A DNA stretch of 64,000 nt from Secundilactobacillus silagincola. GTDB lineage: Bacteria > Bacillota > Bacilli > Lactobacillales > Lactobacillaceae. Location: NCBI RefSeq assembly GCF_002583405.1, contig NZ_BCMJ01000002.1, forward strand, positions 248,001 to 312,000, read 5' to 3'. The notes beneath the pieces were generated by a model. That model was given only the letters and a program-made list of their open reading frames with translations. It ran no database searches and was not told where the DNA came from. Shown here one piece after another: positions 42,614-51,475 of this stretch (the first letter of the stretch is position 1; each line of letters opens with the position of its first letter). Position numbers and translations under genes: made by a program.

Positions 42614-43537
42614 ATGACTGATTTAATGAATTACGATGTTTTTAGTAAAAATGAATGGCGCGACTTTTATCAGGACGCCTCAGTGCCACTGACCCAGGCG
42701 AGTTTGAAACAGATCAAGGCTTTTAACGACCGGATTTCTGTTCAGGATGTACAGGATATCTACATTCCGTTGATTCACTATTTACGGTTACTGATAAAGC
42801 ATTTTGATGCTTGGCAAGAATCTAAGGCGCATTTCCTACGGCAGAAATCGCGGCACGTTCCCTACATTATTGGAATCGCTGGTAGTGTGGCGGTGGGTAA
42901 GAGTACTACGGCGCGCTTGCTGAAAGTCCTGATGAATCACTTCTTTCCTGAAAGACGAATCGAGATGCTGACCACGGATGGGTTTCTGTATTCAACAGCT
43001 GAGCTGAAGAAGCGCGGTTTGGTGACACGGAAAGGGTTTCCTGAGAGTTACGATATGAAGGCGCTGATCACCTTTTTAAACGATGTTAAATCAGGTAAAG
43101 AACTCATGGAAGTGCCGGTGTATTCTCACAAGAATTACGACATCGTGCCGGATGAGGTTCAGGTGATCGAACGGCCGGATGTGCTGATCATTGAGGGGAT
43201 CAATACCTTACAATTACCCAGTTCTGAACAGATTTACGTTTCGGATTTTACCGATTTTTCCATCTACGTTGATGCGCGGCCAAAATTGGTCGAGGAATGG
43301 TATTTGGAACGGTTTAAAGCCCTGCTGAAGCTGGCTAAGGATGATCCGGATAACTATTACCATTCCTATACTAAAGTGCCGATAGAGGCCGCTGTGGAGT
43401 CCGCTAAGAATATTTGGTACAGTGTTGACCTGCCAAACTTGGAAGATTATATTTTACCCACGCGTAGCCGTGCAGATATGATTATCCACAAAGGTGAACA
43501 GCACATTATTGACCAAGTGATGTTGCGTAAATCATAA
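42614..43537 (+). CDS. coaA: Type I pantothenate kinase
   Basis: Catalyses ATP-dependent phosphorylation of pantothenate, the first step of CoA synthesis. The 307-residue protein has the type I (PanK-I, P-loop kinase) signature: Walker A GIAGSVAVGKSTTAR near residues 87-101, TTDGFLYSTAEL, RKGFPESYD and LIIEGINTLQ. The C-terminal ends with SRADMIIHKG. It is monocistronic. A small perfect hairpin GGTTTGT/ACAAACC (43565-43582) follows, without a U-run. Confidence 0.95.
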   Translation: MTDLMNYDVFSKNEWRDFYQDASVPLTQASLKQIKAFNDRISVQDVQDIYIPLIHYLRLLIKHFDAWQESKAHFLRQKSRHVPYIIGIAGSVAVGKSTTARLLKVLMNHFFPERRIEMLTTDGFLYSTAELKKRGLVTRKGFPESYDMKALITFLNDVKSGKELMEVPVYSHKNYDIVPDEVQVIERPDVLIIEGINTLQLPSSEQIYVSDFTDFSIYVDARPKLVEEWYLERFKALLKLAKDDPDNYYHSYTKVPIEAAVESAKNIWYSVDLPNLEDYILPTRSRADMIIHKGEQHIIDQVMLRKS

Positions 43538-43656
43538 TTGGTATTGGGGAAGCTAACGTAAGATGGTTTGTGAATACAAACCTGTTCGAGTCGAATGACT
43601 TGTTTTTAGAAAAGTTATTCGATAGAATCCGAACGATTAAACTTTCCTCATTTTGA

Positions 43657-43685
43657 TTGACCGGCATTAGAAGAATCTGTATAGT
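43657..43685 (+). promoter_or_regulatory. guaA promoter
   Basis: TTGACC (43657-43662), 17 nt, TATAGT (43680-43685), 48 nt before the start. I see no purine riboswitch in the leader. Confidence 0.65.
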
Positions 43686-43732
43686 ATAACTAATGGTTTC
43701 AAGTTCTGTTTAATAAGAAAGGTGTGAATGGA

Positions 43733-45283
43733 TTGGCAAAGGTGGATTTATCGTCCTTTGATAAGATCATTGTGCTGGACTTCGGTTCACAGTACAATCA
43801 GCTCATTACCCGTCGGATCCGTGATCTGGGTATCTACTCAGAATTAATGTCCCACGAAATCACGGCTGACGAGGTAAAAGCTCTAAATCCCAAGGGTATC
43901 ATCTTTTCTGGTGGCCCAAACAGTGTGTACGCTGATGACGCGCTGCGGGTCGACCCTGAGATTTTCAAGTTAGGTATTCCAATTCTGGGAATTTGTTACG
44001 GAATGCAGTTGATGGCTTACAATTTAGGTGGTCAAGTTAAGTCTGATAACGGCCAATACGGTCGTGCTGCGATTACAGTGACCAGCGATGATGCCAAGTT
44101 ATTTGCCAACACGCCTAAGGAACAAAACGTGTGGATGAGTCATGGTGACTTGGTAACCAAAGTGCCTGAAGGGTTTACGGCGGTTGCTACTAGTCCTGAA
44201 TGCCCAATTTCTGCTATGCAGGATACCGCACGGAACTTCTATGGGATTCAATTCCATGCCGAAGTGCGTAACACCGATTACGGTAACGATATTCTGAAAC
44301 ACTTCGCTTTCGACGTTTGCCATGCTGAAGCAAACTGGTCAATGGATGATTTCATTGATCTGCAAATTCAGCACATTCGCGAAACTGTTGGTGACAAGAA
44401 GGTGCTGCTGGGCCTTTCCGGCGGTGTGGATTCATCAGTTGTAGGTGTGCTGTTACACAAGGCCATCGGCAATCAGCTGACCTCCATCTTCGTTGACCAC
44501 GGTTTGCTTCGTAAGGGCGAAGCTGAACAAGTTATGGCTAGTCTGAAGGGCAAGTTTGGTTTGAACATTATCGAAGTCAACGCTGCTGACCGGTTCCTAT
44601 CTAAGCTCAAGGGTGTTAGTGAACCTGAAAAGAAGCGGAAAATCATCGGTAACGAGTTCATCCAAGTGTTTAACGATGAAGCTCAAAAGCTGAACGGTAT
44701 CGACTTCTTGGCACAAGGTACGTTGTATACCGACGTGGTTGAGTCTGGTACCGATACCGCTCAAACCATCAAGTCTCACCATAACGTGGGTGGCCTGCCA
44801 GAAGACATGAAGTTCCAACTGATCGAACCATTACGGACTTTGTTCAAAGACGAAGCGCGTGAATTGGGTGAAAAGTTGGGCATGCCTTCAGACCTTGTTT
44901 GGCGTCAGCCATTCCCAGGTCCAGGTTTGGGTATCCGTGTGATCGGTGAAATTACCCCTGAAAAACTCGAAATCGTCCGTGATAGCGACTTTATCCTTCG
45001 TGACGAAATCAAAAAAGCCGGCCTAGACCGCGATATCTGGCAATACTTCACCGTTCTGCCAGGTATCCGTTCAGTCGGTGTCATGGGTGATGGTCGGACA
45101 TACGACTACACAGTTGGTATCCGTGCCGTAACTTCTATCGATGGGATGACTGCGGACTTTGCACACATTCCATACGAAGTGTTAGCTCAGATTTCAACAC
45201 GTATCGTAAACGAAGTAAAGCATGTTAACCGTATCGTGTATGACGTTACGAGCAAGCCGCCTTCGACAATTGAGTGGGAATAA
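43733..45283 (+). CDS. guaA: GMP synthase (glutamine-hydrolysing)
   Basis: Converts XMP to GMP using glutamine amide nitrogen and ATP. TTG 43733 ([20 protein letters not shown]) matches how other lactobacillus GuaA proteins begin and has AAAGG about 10 nt upstream; the GTG at 43724 abuts that site. This gives 516 residues. The class I amidotransferase domain has the nucleophile in GICYGMQ and the His-x-Glu in FHAEV. The ATP-pyrophosphatase domain has the P-loop LSGGVDSSV. The C-terminal dimerisation domain ends with [13 protein letters not shown], the diagnostic GuaA tail. Confidence 0.97.
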   Translation: MAKVDLSSFDKIIVLDFGSQYNQLITRRIRDLGIYSELMSHEITADEVKALNPKGIIFSGGPNSVYADDALRVDPEIFKLGIPILGICYGMQLMAYNLGGQVKSDNGQYGRAAITVTSDDAKLFANTPKEQNVWMSHGDLVTKVPEGFTAVATSPECPISAMQDTARNFYGIQFHAEVRNTDYGNDILKHFAFDVCHAEANWSMDDFIDLQIQHIRETVGDKKVLLGLSGGVDSSVVGVLLHKAIGNQLTSIFVDHGLLRKGEAEQVMASLKGKFGLNIIEVNAADRFLSKLKGVSEPEKKRKIIGNEFIQVFNDEAQKLNGIDFLAQGTLYTDVVESGTDTAQTIKSHHNVGGLPEDMKFQLIEPLRTLFKDEARELGEKLGMPSDLVWRQPFPGPGLGIRVIGEITPEKLEIVRDSDFILRDEIKKAGLDRDIWQYFTVLPGIRSVGVMGDGRTYDYTVGIRAVTSIDGMTADFAHIPYEVLAQISTRIVNEVKHVNRIVYDVTSKPPSTIEWE

Positions 45284-45365
45284 GGCGCTAAGTTAACTTG
45301 GTGCTGGAAGGCCGCTCGTTAATAATTAAAAATCAGTTGGTAGTCTGCTAAATGGCCGCCAGAAG

Positions 45366-45400
45366 AAAAGTCAGTCCTGAGAAATCGGGGCTGACTTTTT
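45366..45400. terminator. Bidirectional terminator
   Basis: AAAAGTCAGTCC pairs with GGGCTGACTTTT with one wobble. It serves guaA and the convergent LysR fragment. Confidence 0.85.
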
Positions 45401-45402
45401 GC

Positions 45403-45963
45403 TTATGGTAATAAATCGATATTTTCCATTATGAAATTGATAAAGTACTGACTGGCAATCGGTAGCATCTCTTTCTTTTGACTGATCATACCAATATTCC
45501 GTGTCAGTTCAGGTTTAATCGGTAGAATCGCTACGTTATAGGCCGTTTTCTGCAAAACTAATTCTGGTAAAATACTAACGCCTAAGCCTAGTTCAACCAT
45601 TGAAAGAATGGAATAATCATCGTGGACACGTAGCTTGATATTGGGCTGTAAGTGAGCTTTTTCAAAGGCAGCTAACGGTTCGCTGTAGGAGCCTTCCTCC
45701 AATTCTAGAAAGGGCTCAGAGGTTAGGTTTGCTGTTACGAAACAGTGCTGAACTAGTGGGTGATTGGGTGGCAGTACGGCTTTTAGTACGCCAGACTTAA
45801 CAAACTGAACATCTGTATGAGGTAGGGCGTCAGGACTCACAAGGCCGAAATCAACTTGATTCGTTCGTACCCATTCGGGAATAGTTGTGTAATCGCCTTG
45901 ATGCAAAATGAACTTTACTTGTGGATATTGTTGCTGGAATTTTTGAATTTGGGCAAGAAACAC
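45403..45963 (-). pseudogene. LysR regulator fragment truncated by a TnpB element
   Basis: Only the effector-binding part remains (186 codons): FLAQIQKFQQQYPQVKFILHQGD, the start of an LTTR co-inducer domain, through SILSMVELGLGVSILPELV to the natural end. The DNA-binding winged helix and linker, roughly the first 100 residues, are absent. Upstream of the first codons the sequence is that of the TnpB element. The in-frame GTG at 45963 is at the junction and has no clear ribosome site, so I treat this as a broken gene. Its former partner is probably the PhzF fragment on the other side. Confidence 0.8.
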
Positions 45964-46011
45964 CCCGTTCTTTTAAGGACGTGATGAATTGCCTTTTTCT
46001 GACATTGTTTG

Positions 46012-46040
46012 TTGGCAACCAGTGGGGAATATTGTATAAT
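46012..46040 (+). promoter_or_regulatory. Promoter of tnpB copy 2
   Basis: TTGGCA (46012-46017), exactly 17 nt, TATAAT (46035-46040). Near-consensus, 46 nt before the start codon. Confidence 0.75.
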
Positions 46041-46086
46041 AAGAACATACGTTTGCTAATGATAAAATCAAAGGATGTTACCGCTT

Positions 46087-47235
46087 ATGACGCTAAAGGC
46101 GATTAAAACCCGTATCTATCCCACTGCGCAACAGCAGGAAAAAATCACGGCCAACTTTGGTTACTGCCGTTTCGTTTGGAATCAGTTGCTTGATATGCAG
46201 AAGCAGCGCTATGCCAACGGGGGCAGTTACGTCAACGAATTTGGCATGAACTACCTCATTAAATGCTTGAAAAAAGAATACTCTTTTCTCAAAGCAGCTG
46301 AATCGACTTCTCTGCTGCATGTAAGTCGTGATTTACACCACGCCTATCAAAAACTGTTCAAAGAACACAAAGGGTTGCCGAAGTTCAAATCCCGTAAGTT
46401 TCCCAAACAAAGCTATCAATGTAACGCTGTTAATCACAATATTCAGGTGATTGATCAGCATCATCTTAAACTACCCAAACTGGGATGCCTAAGATTTAAA
46501 GCTGGACGACAACCGTTTGGTCAAATTAAGAACGTGACAATTCGACTCTCCGCTACCGGCAAATTCTACGCCATTATTCTAGTTAAAACTGATATTAAGC
46601 CACTAAAATGCACTGGTAAGGCCATTGGTATTGATATGGGTGTTGCGGATCTCATGATTACTTCGGATGGTATTAAGTATCCCACTATCCGGTTTGATAA
46701 GCAGCTCGGAAAAAAGAAACAATACTGGGAAAAGCGTTTGGCTCGGCGCAGACGTCAAGCTGAGAAAGAGATTACTTGGGATAAACATAATCAGGTACCC
46801 GAACCCAGAGAGTTGGCTGATTTTAAGAACTACTTGAAGGCTAAGCACATGGTCGCTAAATATCATGAGAAGATTGCCAATCAACGGGATAACTATTTGC
46901 ATAATGTTACGAAAGAACTGGTCGAACAATATGATGTGATTAGGATTGAAGATTTGAAAGCCAAAAATCTGCTGAAAAATCACAAATTATCTAGGGCGAT
47001 TACCAACCAGTCGTGGCGAAAATTACGTTTAATGCTGGAATATAAATGTGCCTGGTATGGAAAGCAGCTGTTCATTATCAACCCCAGAAAGACTTCACAA
47101 ATATGTTCAATCTGCGGCTACGATGATGGCAAGCACACCTTAGACATTCGCCAGTGGACGTGTCCCAACTGCGGGATTAATCATGATCGCGATATCAATG
47201 CCGCAATGAATATTCTAAAAGCAACAGCATCATAA
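46087..47235 (+). CDS. tnpB: TnpB RNA-guided endonuclease, copy 2
   Basis: RuvC-family nuclease of 382 residues from ATG 46087 (MTLKAIKTRIYPTAQQQEKI). An AAAGGA lies about 10 nt upstream; ATG 46075 overlaps it. The catalytic triad is complete: Asp183 in GIDMGVADLM, Glu288 in IRIEDLKAKN and Asp369 in HDRDINAAMN. A zinc ribbon (CSICG, CPNC) is intact. The sequence is only distantly related to copy 1, sharing little beyond the core motifs, so it arrived independently. The strong promoter suggests it may be expressed. Active cutting is inferred from intact motifs. Confidence 0.92.
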   Translation: MTLKAIKTRIYPTAQQQEKITANFGYCRFVWNQLLDMQKQRYANGGSYVNEFGMNYLIKCLKKEYSFLKAAESTSLLHVSRDLHHAYQKLFKEHKGLPKFKSRKFPKQSYQCNAVNHNIQVIDQHHLKLPKLGCLRFKAGRQPFGQIKNVTIRLSATGKFYAIILVKTDIKPLKCTGKAIGIDMGVADLMITSDGIKYPTIRFDKQLGKKKQYWEKRLARRRRQAEKEITWDKHNQVPEPRELADFKNYLKAKHMVAKYHEKIANQRDNYLHNVTKELVEQYDVIRIEDLKAKNLLKNHKLSRAITNQSWRKLRLMLEYKCAWYGKQLFIINPRKTSQICSICGYDDGKHTLDIRQWTCPNCGINHDRDINAAMNILKATAS

Positions 47236-47350
47236 AAGACCAATTGGGCTGGAACAGCCCCTAGTCAATAGCCGTAACCTCTGCGCATCATTCTTTGAAT
47301 GATACGTAAGTCAGCGGTGTTCCTAGAAGCGCGTTACTTTAGTGACGAGT
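47236..47350 (+). ncRNA. Putative omega-RNA scaffold / right end of TnpB copy 2
   Basis: About 115 nt of non-coding sequence after the tnpB stop with clear stems: GGGCTG/CAGCCC (47246-47260), ATCATTC/GAATGAT (47287-47303) and GTTAC/GTGAC (47333-47346). By analogy with characterised TnpB systems, the guide would be the host sequence that follows, starting at about 47351 within the PhzF remnant. Confidence 0.5.
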
Positions 47351-47352
47351 AG

Positions 47353-47898
47353 TTCACAGTTTTTAAATTTGCTGCTCCTGAAAACAGTAATACAGTGACG
47401 TTTAATACTCAGGGCGGTGAGTTAACGGTGACTAAGAAGGACGACTTGTACGAAATGAACTTCCCTTCTTACGAGTTGAAACAAGTGCCGGTCACTGAAG
47501 AAATGACGACGGCCTTTGGGGAACAACCAGCAGAGGCTTACATGGGAAGAGACCTGCTATGTGTCTTTCCGGACGGGACAGATATTGAAAATCTTAATCC
47601 CAATATGGATAAATTAAGTCAACTGGATGGCTTGCTGCAACATGCCACCGTTGCCAGCGACAAGTACGACTGTGCTTCACGTTCCTTTGCACCCAAGCTG
47701 GCAGTTCCCGAGGATCCGGTTTGTGGGAGCGGTCACTGTCATATCGTGCCTTATTGGGCTAAACGACTGGGGAAAAATCAATTGACAGCTTACCAAGCCT
47801 CACCACGATCCGGTATTTTGTATTGTGATTATCAAGGTGACCGGACGTTGTTGAGTGGTAAAGCGGTACTGTATTCGGAGAGCGAGACCTTTATTTAG
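47353..47898 (+). pseudogene. PhzF-family isomerase fragment, 5' end lost
   Basis: The frame resumes after a TAG at 47350-47352 with FTVFKFAAPENSNTVTFNTQ and runs to the natural end, about 181 codons. A full PhzF protein is around 260-300 residues, so roughly 75-100 N-terminal residues, including the catalytic Glu region and GHAT motif, are missing. The second-lobe motif EDPVCGSGHCHIVPYWA is intact. GTG 47395 could start a 167-residue protein but has no good ribosome site and would lack half the fold. The remnant begins exactly where the TnpB right end stops. Confidence 0.8.
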
Positions 47899-47975
47899 CT
47901 AGGTAATGAGAAATTTTAAACGGCGTACGAAACAGTTGCGACTTTCAATTCGATTGATATGCGGATAGTAATTAC

Positions 47976-48010
47976 AAAAAGCCAGATTCTAAATTGAATC
48001 TGACTTTTTT
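47976..48010 (+). terminator. Terminator of the PhzF remnant
   Basis: AAAAAGCCAGATTC pairs with GAATCTGACTTTTT, with one mismatch, around TAAATT. Confidence 0.85.
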
Positions 48011-48316
48011 GTTCGTATTTAAGGCGACTTTAGAGGAATTCGCATCGTAACACAACAACCATTTAACACTGGGTAAGACTAACGTAGTTGATATTTATCT
48101 AACTATTGTGATAAATTAGACATGTTGAATGAAATTATCTAAGTTGGTTGATATTAATGTGCTGGGACAATAAACTAGACTTAGATGAATGATTCAAAAA
48201 TACGTTTCGAAAGAATTGATTGTTTTAGCTCCTGTGCTTGCTGATTTTGGCTAATGCGTCAGGCAATGTCTCAGAGACCGAAATTCCTATGAAGCGGTCA
48301 GTGAGTTGCACAAAAA

Positions 48317-48330
48317 TTTAAGCGCTTACA
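48317..48330 (+). promoter_or_regulatory. cre-like catabolite control site
   Basis: TTTAAGCGCTTACA matches 13 of 14 positions of TGWAARCGYTWNCW, the CcpA site consensus, differing only at position 2. It lies 62 nt before the EutJ-like start, which suggests carbon catabolite control. Confidence 0.55.
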
Positions 48331-48392
48331 ATTAATCAATCTACAAACATTTAACTGATTAAAACAAATCAGTAGAAATTGAGGGATATAAA

Positions 48393-49244
48393 ATGGCTAA
48401 AAATAAGAACGATGTCTTAACGAAGGCTAATCGCCAATTAAAAGAATTTGCAAAGATTGTGAATAGTGATCATGCACTTCGAAAAGTAAAGCCTGACGAA
48501 AAGCTGCGGGTTGGTGTGGACTTAGGGACATCGTCAATCGTACTCACGGTTTTAGATGAAAATAATAATCCAATATACGGTGCTTTTGAATATGACCACG
48601 CGGTTCGTGATGGTATGGTGGTTGATTACCTTGAGAGTATTAACATTTTAAAACGGTTAAAGCAAAAAGCTGAATCCGTTTTAAAGACTGAGCTGACGAC
48701 TGCTTGTGGCGCCATTCCACCTAACACTGGTGAAGGTGGTAAGAAAGTGGTTGCAAACGTGATTGAAGCCGCTGAACTTCAATGTTTAAACGTGGTTGAT
48801 GAACCAACCGCAGCCGCTAAGTTTCTGCGTATCTCATCCGGAACAGTGGTCGATATTGGTGGTGGTACCACGGGTATCAGTATTTTTAAGAATGGCAAGC
48901 TTACAACCGTTGTGGATGAAGCAACGGGTGGCTTCCATATGACCTTGGTACTTGCTGGGGCACAGAAAATTAATCAAGATAAGGCTGAACTCTTGAAGCG
49001 CGATAACTCTAAGGAGGCCGAGGTTTTCCCAATTATTCGACCAGTGGTGGAAAAGATGGCCACGATTACAAAGAACGCTGCACCTGATCAGCTGCAGAAG
49101 CCCGTTGTCGTTGTTGGTGGGGCCACTAACTTCAAAGATTTCATCAAGGCGTTTAGCAAGACGCTCAAGATGGATGCGGTTAAGCCGGCCTTTCCTCAGT
49201 TTGTGACACCGTTGGGGATTGCGATGTATGATCATGAGGATTAG
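48393..49244 (+). CDS. EutJ-like actin/Hsp70-fold ATPase (orphan)
   Basis: Cytoplasmic 283-residue protein of the EutJ family, a chaperone-like component normally encoded in ethanolamine- or propanediol-utilisation microcompartment operons. Phosphate-1 motif VGVDLGTSSIVLTVLD is at about residues 40-55. GAIPPNTGEGGKK and NVVDEPTAAA follow, then phosphate-2 VVDIGGGTTGIS and the adenosine motif VVVGGATNFKDF. No other eut or pdu gene is in the window, so it is either a stray from such a locus or has another role. A ribosome site GAGGG precedes the ATG, and a cre-like site lies upstream. Confidence 0.8.
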   Translation: MAKNKNDVLTKANRQLKEFAKIVNSDHALRKVKPDEKLRVGVDLGTSSIVLTVLDENNNPIYGAFEYDHAVRDGMVVDYLESINILKRLKQKAESVLKTELTTACGAIPPNTGEGGKKVVANVIEAAELQCLNVVDEPTAAAKFLRISSGTVVDIGGGTTGISIFKNGKLTTVVDEATGGFHMTLVLAGAQKINQDKAELLKRDNSKEAEVFPIIRPVVEKMATITKNAAPDQLQKPVVVVGGATNFKDFIKAFSKTLKMDAVKPAFPQFVTPLGIAMYDHED

Positions 49245-49376
49245 ATGAAACAGGAAAATCATGGTAGAATTACACAGAAAAGTTGCCAATAACTGAACTA
49301 TTATTTGGTCATTTATCAATGTGTTTAATCCTTTTCTTTGAAATAACTGGATATGAAGTATTCTCTTAATGGGCTT

Positions 49377-49426
49377 TAAAAACTTGATATAAGACTACAC
49401 ATTTTTTGTAGCTTTTGCTCAAGTTT
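49377..49426 (+). terminator. Two-tier stem-loop after the EutJ-like gene
   Basis: AAAACTTGA (49377-49385) pairs with TCAAGTTTT (49418-49426), enclosing CTACA/TGTAG. It is a possible terminator, weaker than the next one. Confidence 0.45.
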
Positions 49427-49487
49427 TCTGGACTAATCTGAATAACTAAATTGCAAAATTTGTAATATAAACTTACTAACAGGCGTA

Positions 49488-49513
49488 AAATCCCGAGAAA
49501 TCGGGATTTTTTC
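49488..49513 (+). terminator. Terminator before the CRISPR 1 leader
   Basis: AAAATCCCGA, GAAA loop, TCGGGATTTTTT. The cleanest terminator after the EutJ-like gene. Confidence 0.85.
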
Positions 49514-49753
49514 TTTGAAGAAAATTAATGCATCAAGTTGAAACCTTCTAATATTAGTTTAGATTCTTGTCCGTTTATTCACATATTGAATTTGGATTGG
49601 TAGGTCATCACAATGGAATTATCGTGGACGCAACATGAAATCTGATTGTGGTATATTTAACGCATGATCTGTTTCATGTTCTTCTATAGTAGAACTGAAT
49701 AAAATTACTTGATAGGTAATTTAGGATTGTTGTTATATAGGGATTCTTTTAGT
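49514..49753 (+). promoter_or_regulatory. Leader of CRISPR array 1
   Basis: AT-rich non-coding 240 bp directly before the first repeat. Its last 14 nt, GGGATTCTTTTAGT (49740-49753), match the 14 nt before array 2 (GGGATCTTTTTAGT, 60900-60913) at 12 positions. Weaker similarity extends about 43 nt upstream, which marks this as the integration-side leader. Confidence 0.7.
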
Positions 49754-50070
49754 CTAGTCCCCGCACCAGCGGGGGTGATCCTCTGATAATTTAATAGCTC
49801 ATTTACTTGTCGCTCTAGTCCCCGCACCAGCGGGGGTGATCCCTCGTCTTTAGTGGCGTTAGCGTTGTAAGCAATCTAGTCCCCGCACCAGCGGGTGGGG
49901 TGATTACGCTGCATTGACTGCGGCCATCATGATTTACGTAAAGACGATCTCGTATGTTATGATAATTGCAATAGTTTTCATAACCAATCCCCGCATCAGC
50001 GGGGGTGATCCAATTAGTATGAGGATCTTTGTTAGGACAAATGTGCTTCCCCGCATTAGCGGGGATGAAG
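49754..50070 (+). CRISPR. Type I-E CRISPR array 1 (short, decaying)
   Basis: The 28-nt repeat is CTAGTCCCCGCACC followed by AGCGGGGGTGATCC, with a perfect CCCCGC/GCGGGG stem. Identical copies are at 49754 and 49815 with 33-nt spacers. The third (49876) carries an inserted GTGG-like stretch in its right arm. A 77-nt block follows instead of a 33-nt spacer. The fourth (49984) has two or three changes and the fifth (about 50043) is degenerate. Orientation is the same as the cas operon, with the leader on the left. Confidence 0.93.
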
Positions 50071-50238
50071 GTATCCATTATCGGATACTTTTTATATTTT
50101 AAAAAATAAGAACATTAGAATGAGAATAAATAGTGATTAATGAAAAGGAATGTGTTATCCTTTAAATAACGAATTAGGAGAGGTTAACTGTACTTCATTT
50201 TAAATAAAATCTTATAAAGGAATATCAAAGGTAATCAA

Positions 50239-51325
50239 ATGCTAAACACTTATAAAGTTGAAATTAAGCCAACCGCCAAACAAACATGGCTGATTGATTC
50301 CCACATTAGTGGTAGTTGCTTGGCCTATAATCTATTCTTAGATATCAATAAACAGCGTTATGAACAGGATTATTATTATTTAGATGCTGATGCTTTTAAT
50401 AAATGGTTTAATCATGAATATCTTGAAGCTAATCCTGATGATATGTGGATCAAGAATTTGTATGCTAAGTCAGTTAAACAGGCATTTATAGATGCTGATG
50501 TGGTCATGAAACGTTTTTTCAATAAACAGAGTGTTTTCCCTCATTGGCGGTCATTTAAGTGCGGTCAAGGTAGTTACTACTTTGTTAAGAACAATAAAAC
50601 GTCTATCATCTCCTGTCAGCATCATCGGATTGAGTTGCCGAAGCTTGGTTGGGTATGCTTAAAAGAAGTCGGTTGTATTTCTACCAATGCCGATTATTTC
50701 GTGATTAAGCAAGGCTGGATCAAATTCCAGGCTGGTCGATATTACTTGACCTGTTTAGTGGAGTAAACAAATCGACCACAGTAGAATTAACCAGTGAATC
50801 TATTGGTATTGATTTTGAATTATAAGAATTTGTTATTCTAAATGAGGGTATTTGTATCATAATCAGAATTAAAGCAGTCGGATAAAACGTCCGTACAGAC
50901 TGCAAAAAATATTCCAGTAGTATCAAGCACTGAAAGCTAGAAATCAGAAAGAAGGGAGATCTGCTACTGAATTAAATCTAGCTAAAACTCAGTGGAAAGT
51001 GTAAGGCTTCTATCAACGTCTTACTAACATTTAATCTGATTATCAAAGTTACCCACTGTGGTGAGGACCAAACTACAGCGGGCAAAAAGTCCTAAGAAAA
51101 TTTGAATGTTAAAGGTATACAGCATTTAGCTAAAGTGGTTAAGTATCCTAGGAAAACTAAATAGACGTTTTGAATCAACTTCTAAAGTGTGTCACTAGTG
51201 TGATCATAGAAAGATTGATTTTGAAACTAAAAGAGCGAGTGTACGCATATCAGAGCTGTGATTATATCGAAGATTACGATATTAATGCGGTTCTAAATAT
51301 TAAAAACTTTGAATTAGCTTACTAA
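50239..51325 (+). pseudogene. tnpB: TnpB copy 3, dead
   Basis: Clearly homologous over its full length to tnpB copy 1. The first 175 codons are open (MLNTYKVEIKPTAKQTWLID...YYLTCLVE), then a stop at 50764 and many later frameshifts and stops break the RuvC and zinc-ribbon regions. One example is the first Cys pair, now C-H-stop-C. The original stop corresponds to TAA 51323-51325. Base composition is more AT-rich than copy 1, as expected of an old insertion. The surviving N-terminal fragment lacks all catalytic residues. Confidence 0.9.
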
Positions 51326-51464
51326 AACTGTTTTCAAAGTATGGTACCAGTGATTAGCAGGGTATTAATGCCGGACTATTATATCAACGGTATTAGCGAG
51401 TTTGATATGAGACAGAGTAGGAAGAAGCAAAGATATTCTACAATTTTTTATAACTTATTAACGG
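51326..51464 (+). ncRNA. Omega-RNA/right-end remnant of TnpB copy 3, directly before cas3
   Basis: Homologous to the right end of copy 1 until TTATTA at about 51464. Stem pairs CTATT/AGTAG (51376-51380, 51416-51420) and ATCAA/TTGAT (51383-51387, 51402-51406) with loop GTATTAGCGAG are still formed, with changes on both arms of the outer stem. It ends 12 nt before the likely cas3 start, so it now forms the cas operon's upstream region. Whether it is transcribed is unknown. Confidence 0.55.
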
Positions 51465-51475
51465 TAGGTGAGATA

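Larger units (their letters stand above)
45960..47350 (+). mobile_element. TnpB-only element, copy 2 (different subgroup)
   Basis: Bounded on the left by the truncated LysR gene and on the right by the truncated PhzF gene. It contains a promoter, tnpB and a structured right end with a GTTAC-TTTA-GTGAC hairpin (47333-47346) directly before the PhzF coding remnant. There is no TnpA. Limits are placed where recognisable host coding sequence resumes and are accurate to perhaps 10 nt. Confidence 0.75.
47899..48392. other. Gap of 490 bp before the EutJ-like gene
   Basis: It holds the PhzF terminator and a cre-like site near its end (listed separately). Between them the sequence is AT-rich with several short direct words (TTGATATT occurs twice) but no frame I would call. 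No cobalamin riboswitch or two-component antiterminator stem of the eut type is recognisable. Confidence 0.4.

Noticed and set aside
43565-43582. Hairpin GGTTTGT/ACAAACC as the coaA terminator
   Set aside because: It has a short stem and no U-run; it may be incidental.
47395-47898. PhzF fragment as a functional short enzyme
   Set aside because: Homology extends upstream of the GTG without a start codon, about a quarter to a third of the fold is missing, and there is no ribosome site.
50239-50766. TnpB copy 3 N-terminal fragment as a TnpB-derived regulator
   Set aside because: Known nuclease-dead TnpB regulators keep nearly full length; this one stops before RuvC and the rest is riddled with stops and frameshifts.
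51341-51475. Cas3 start at ATG 51341 (45 extra residues)
   Set aside because: These codons are homologous at DNA level to the non-coding right end of TnpB copy 1, and GTG 51476 has a ribosome site and begins a normal Cas3 sequence.
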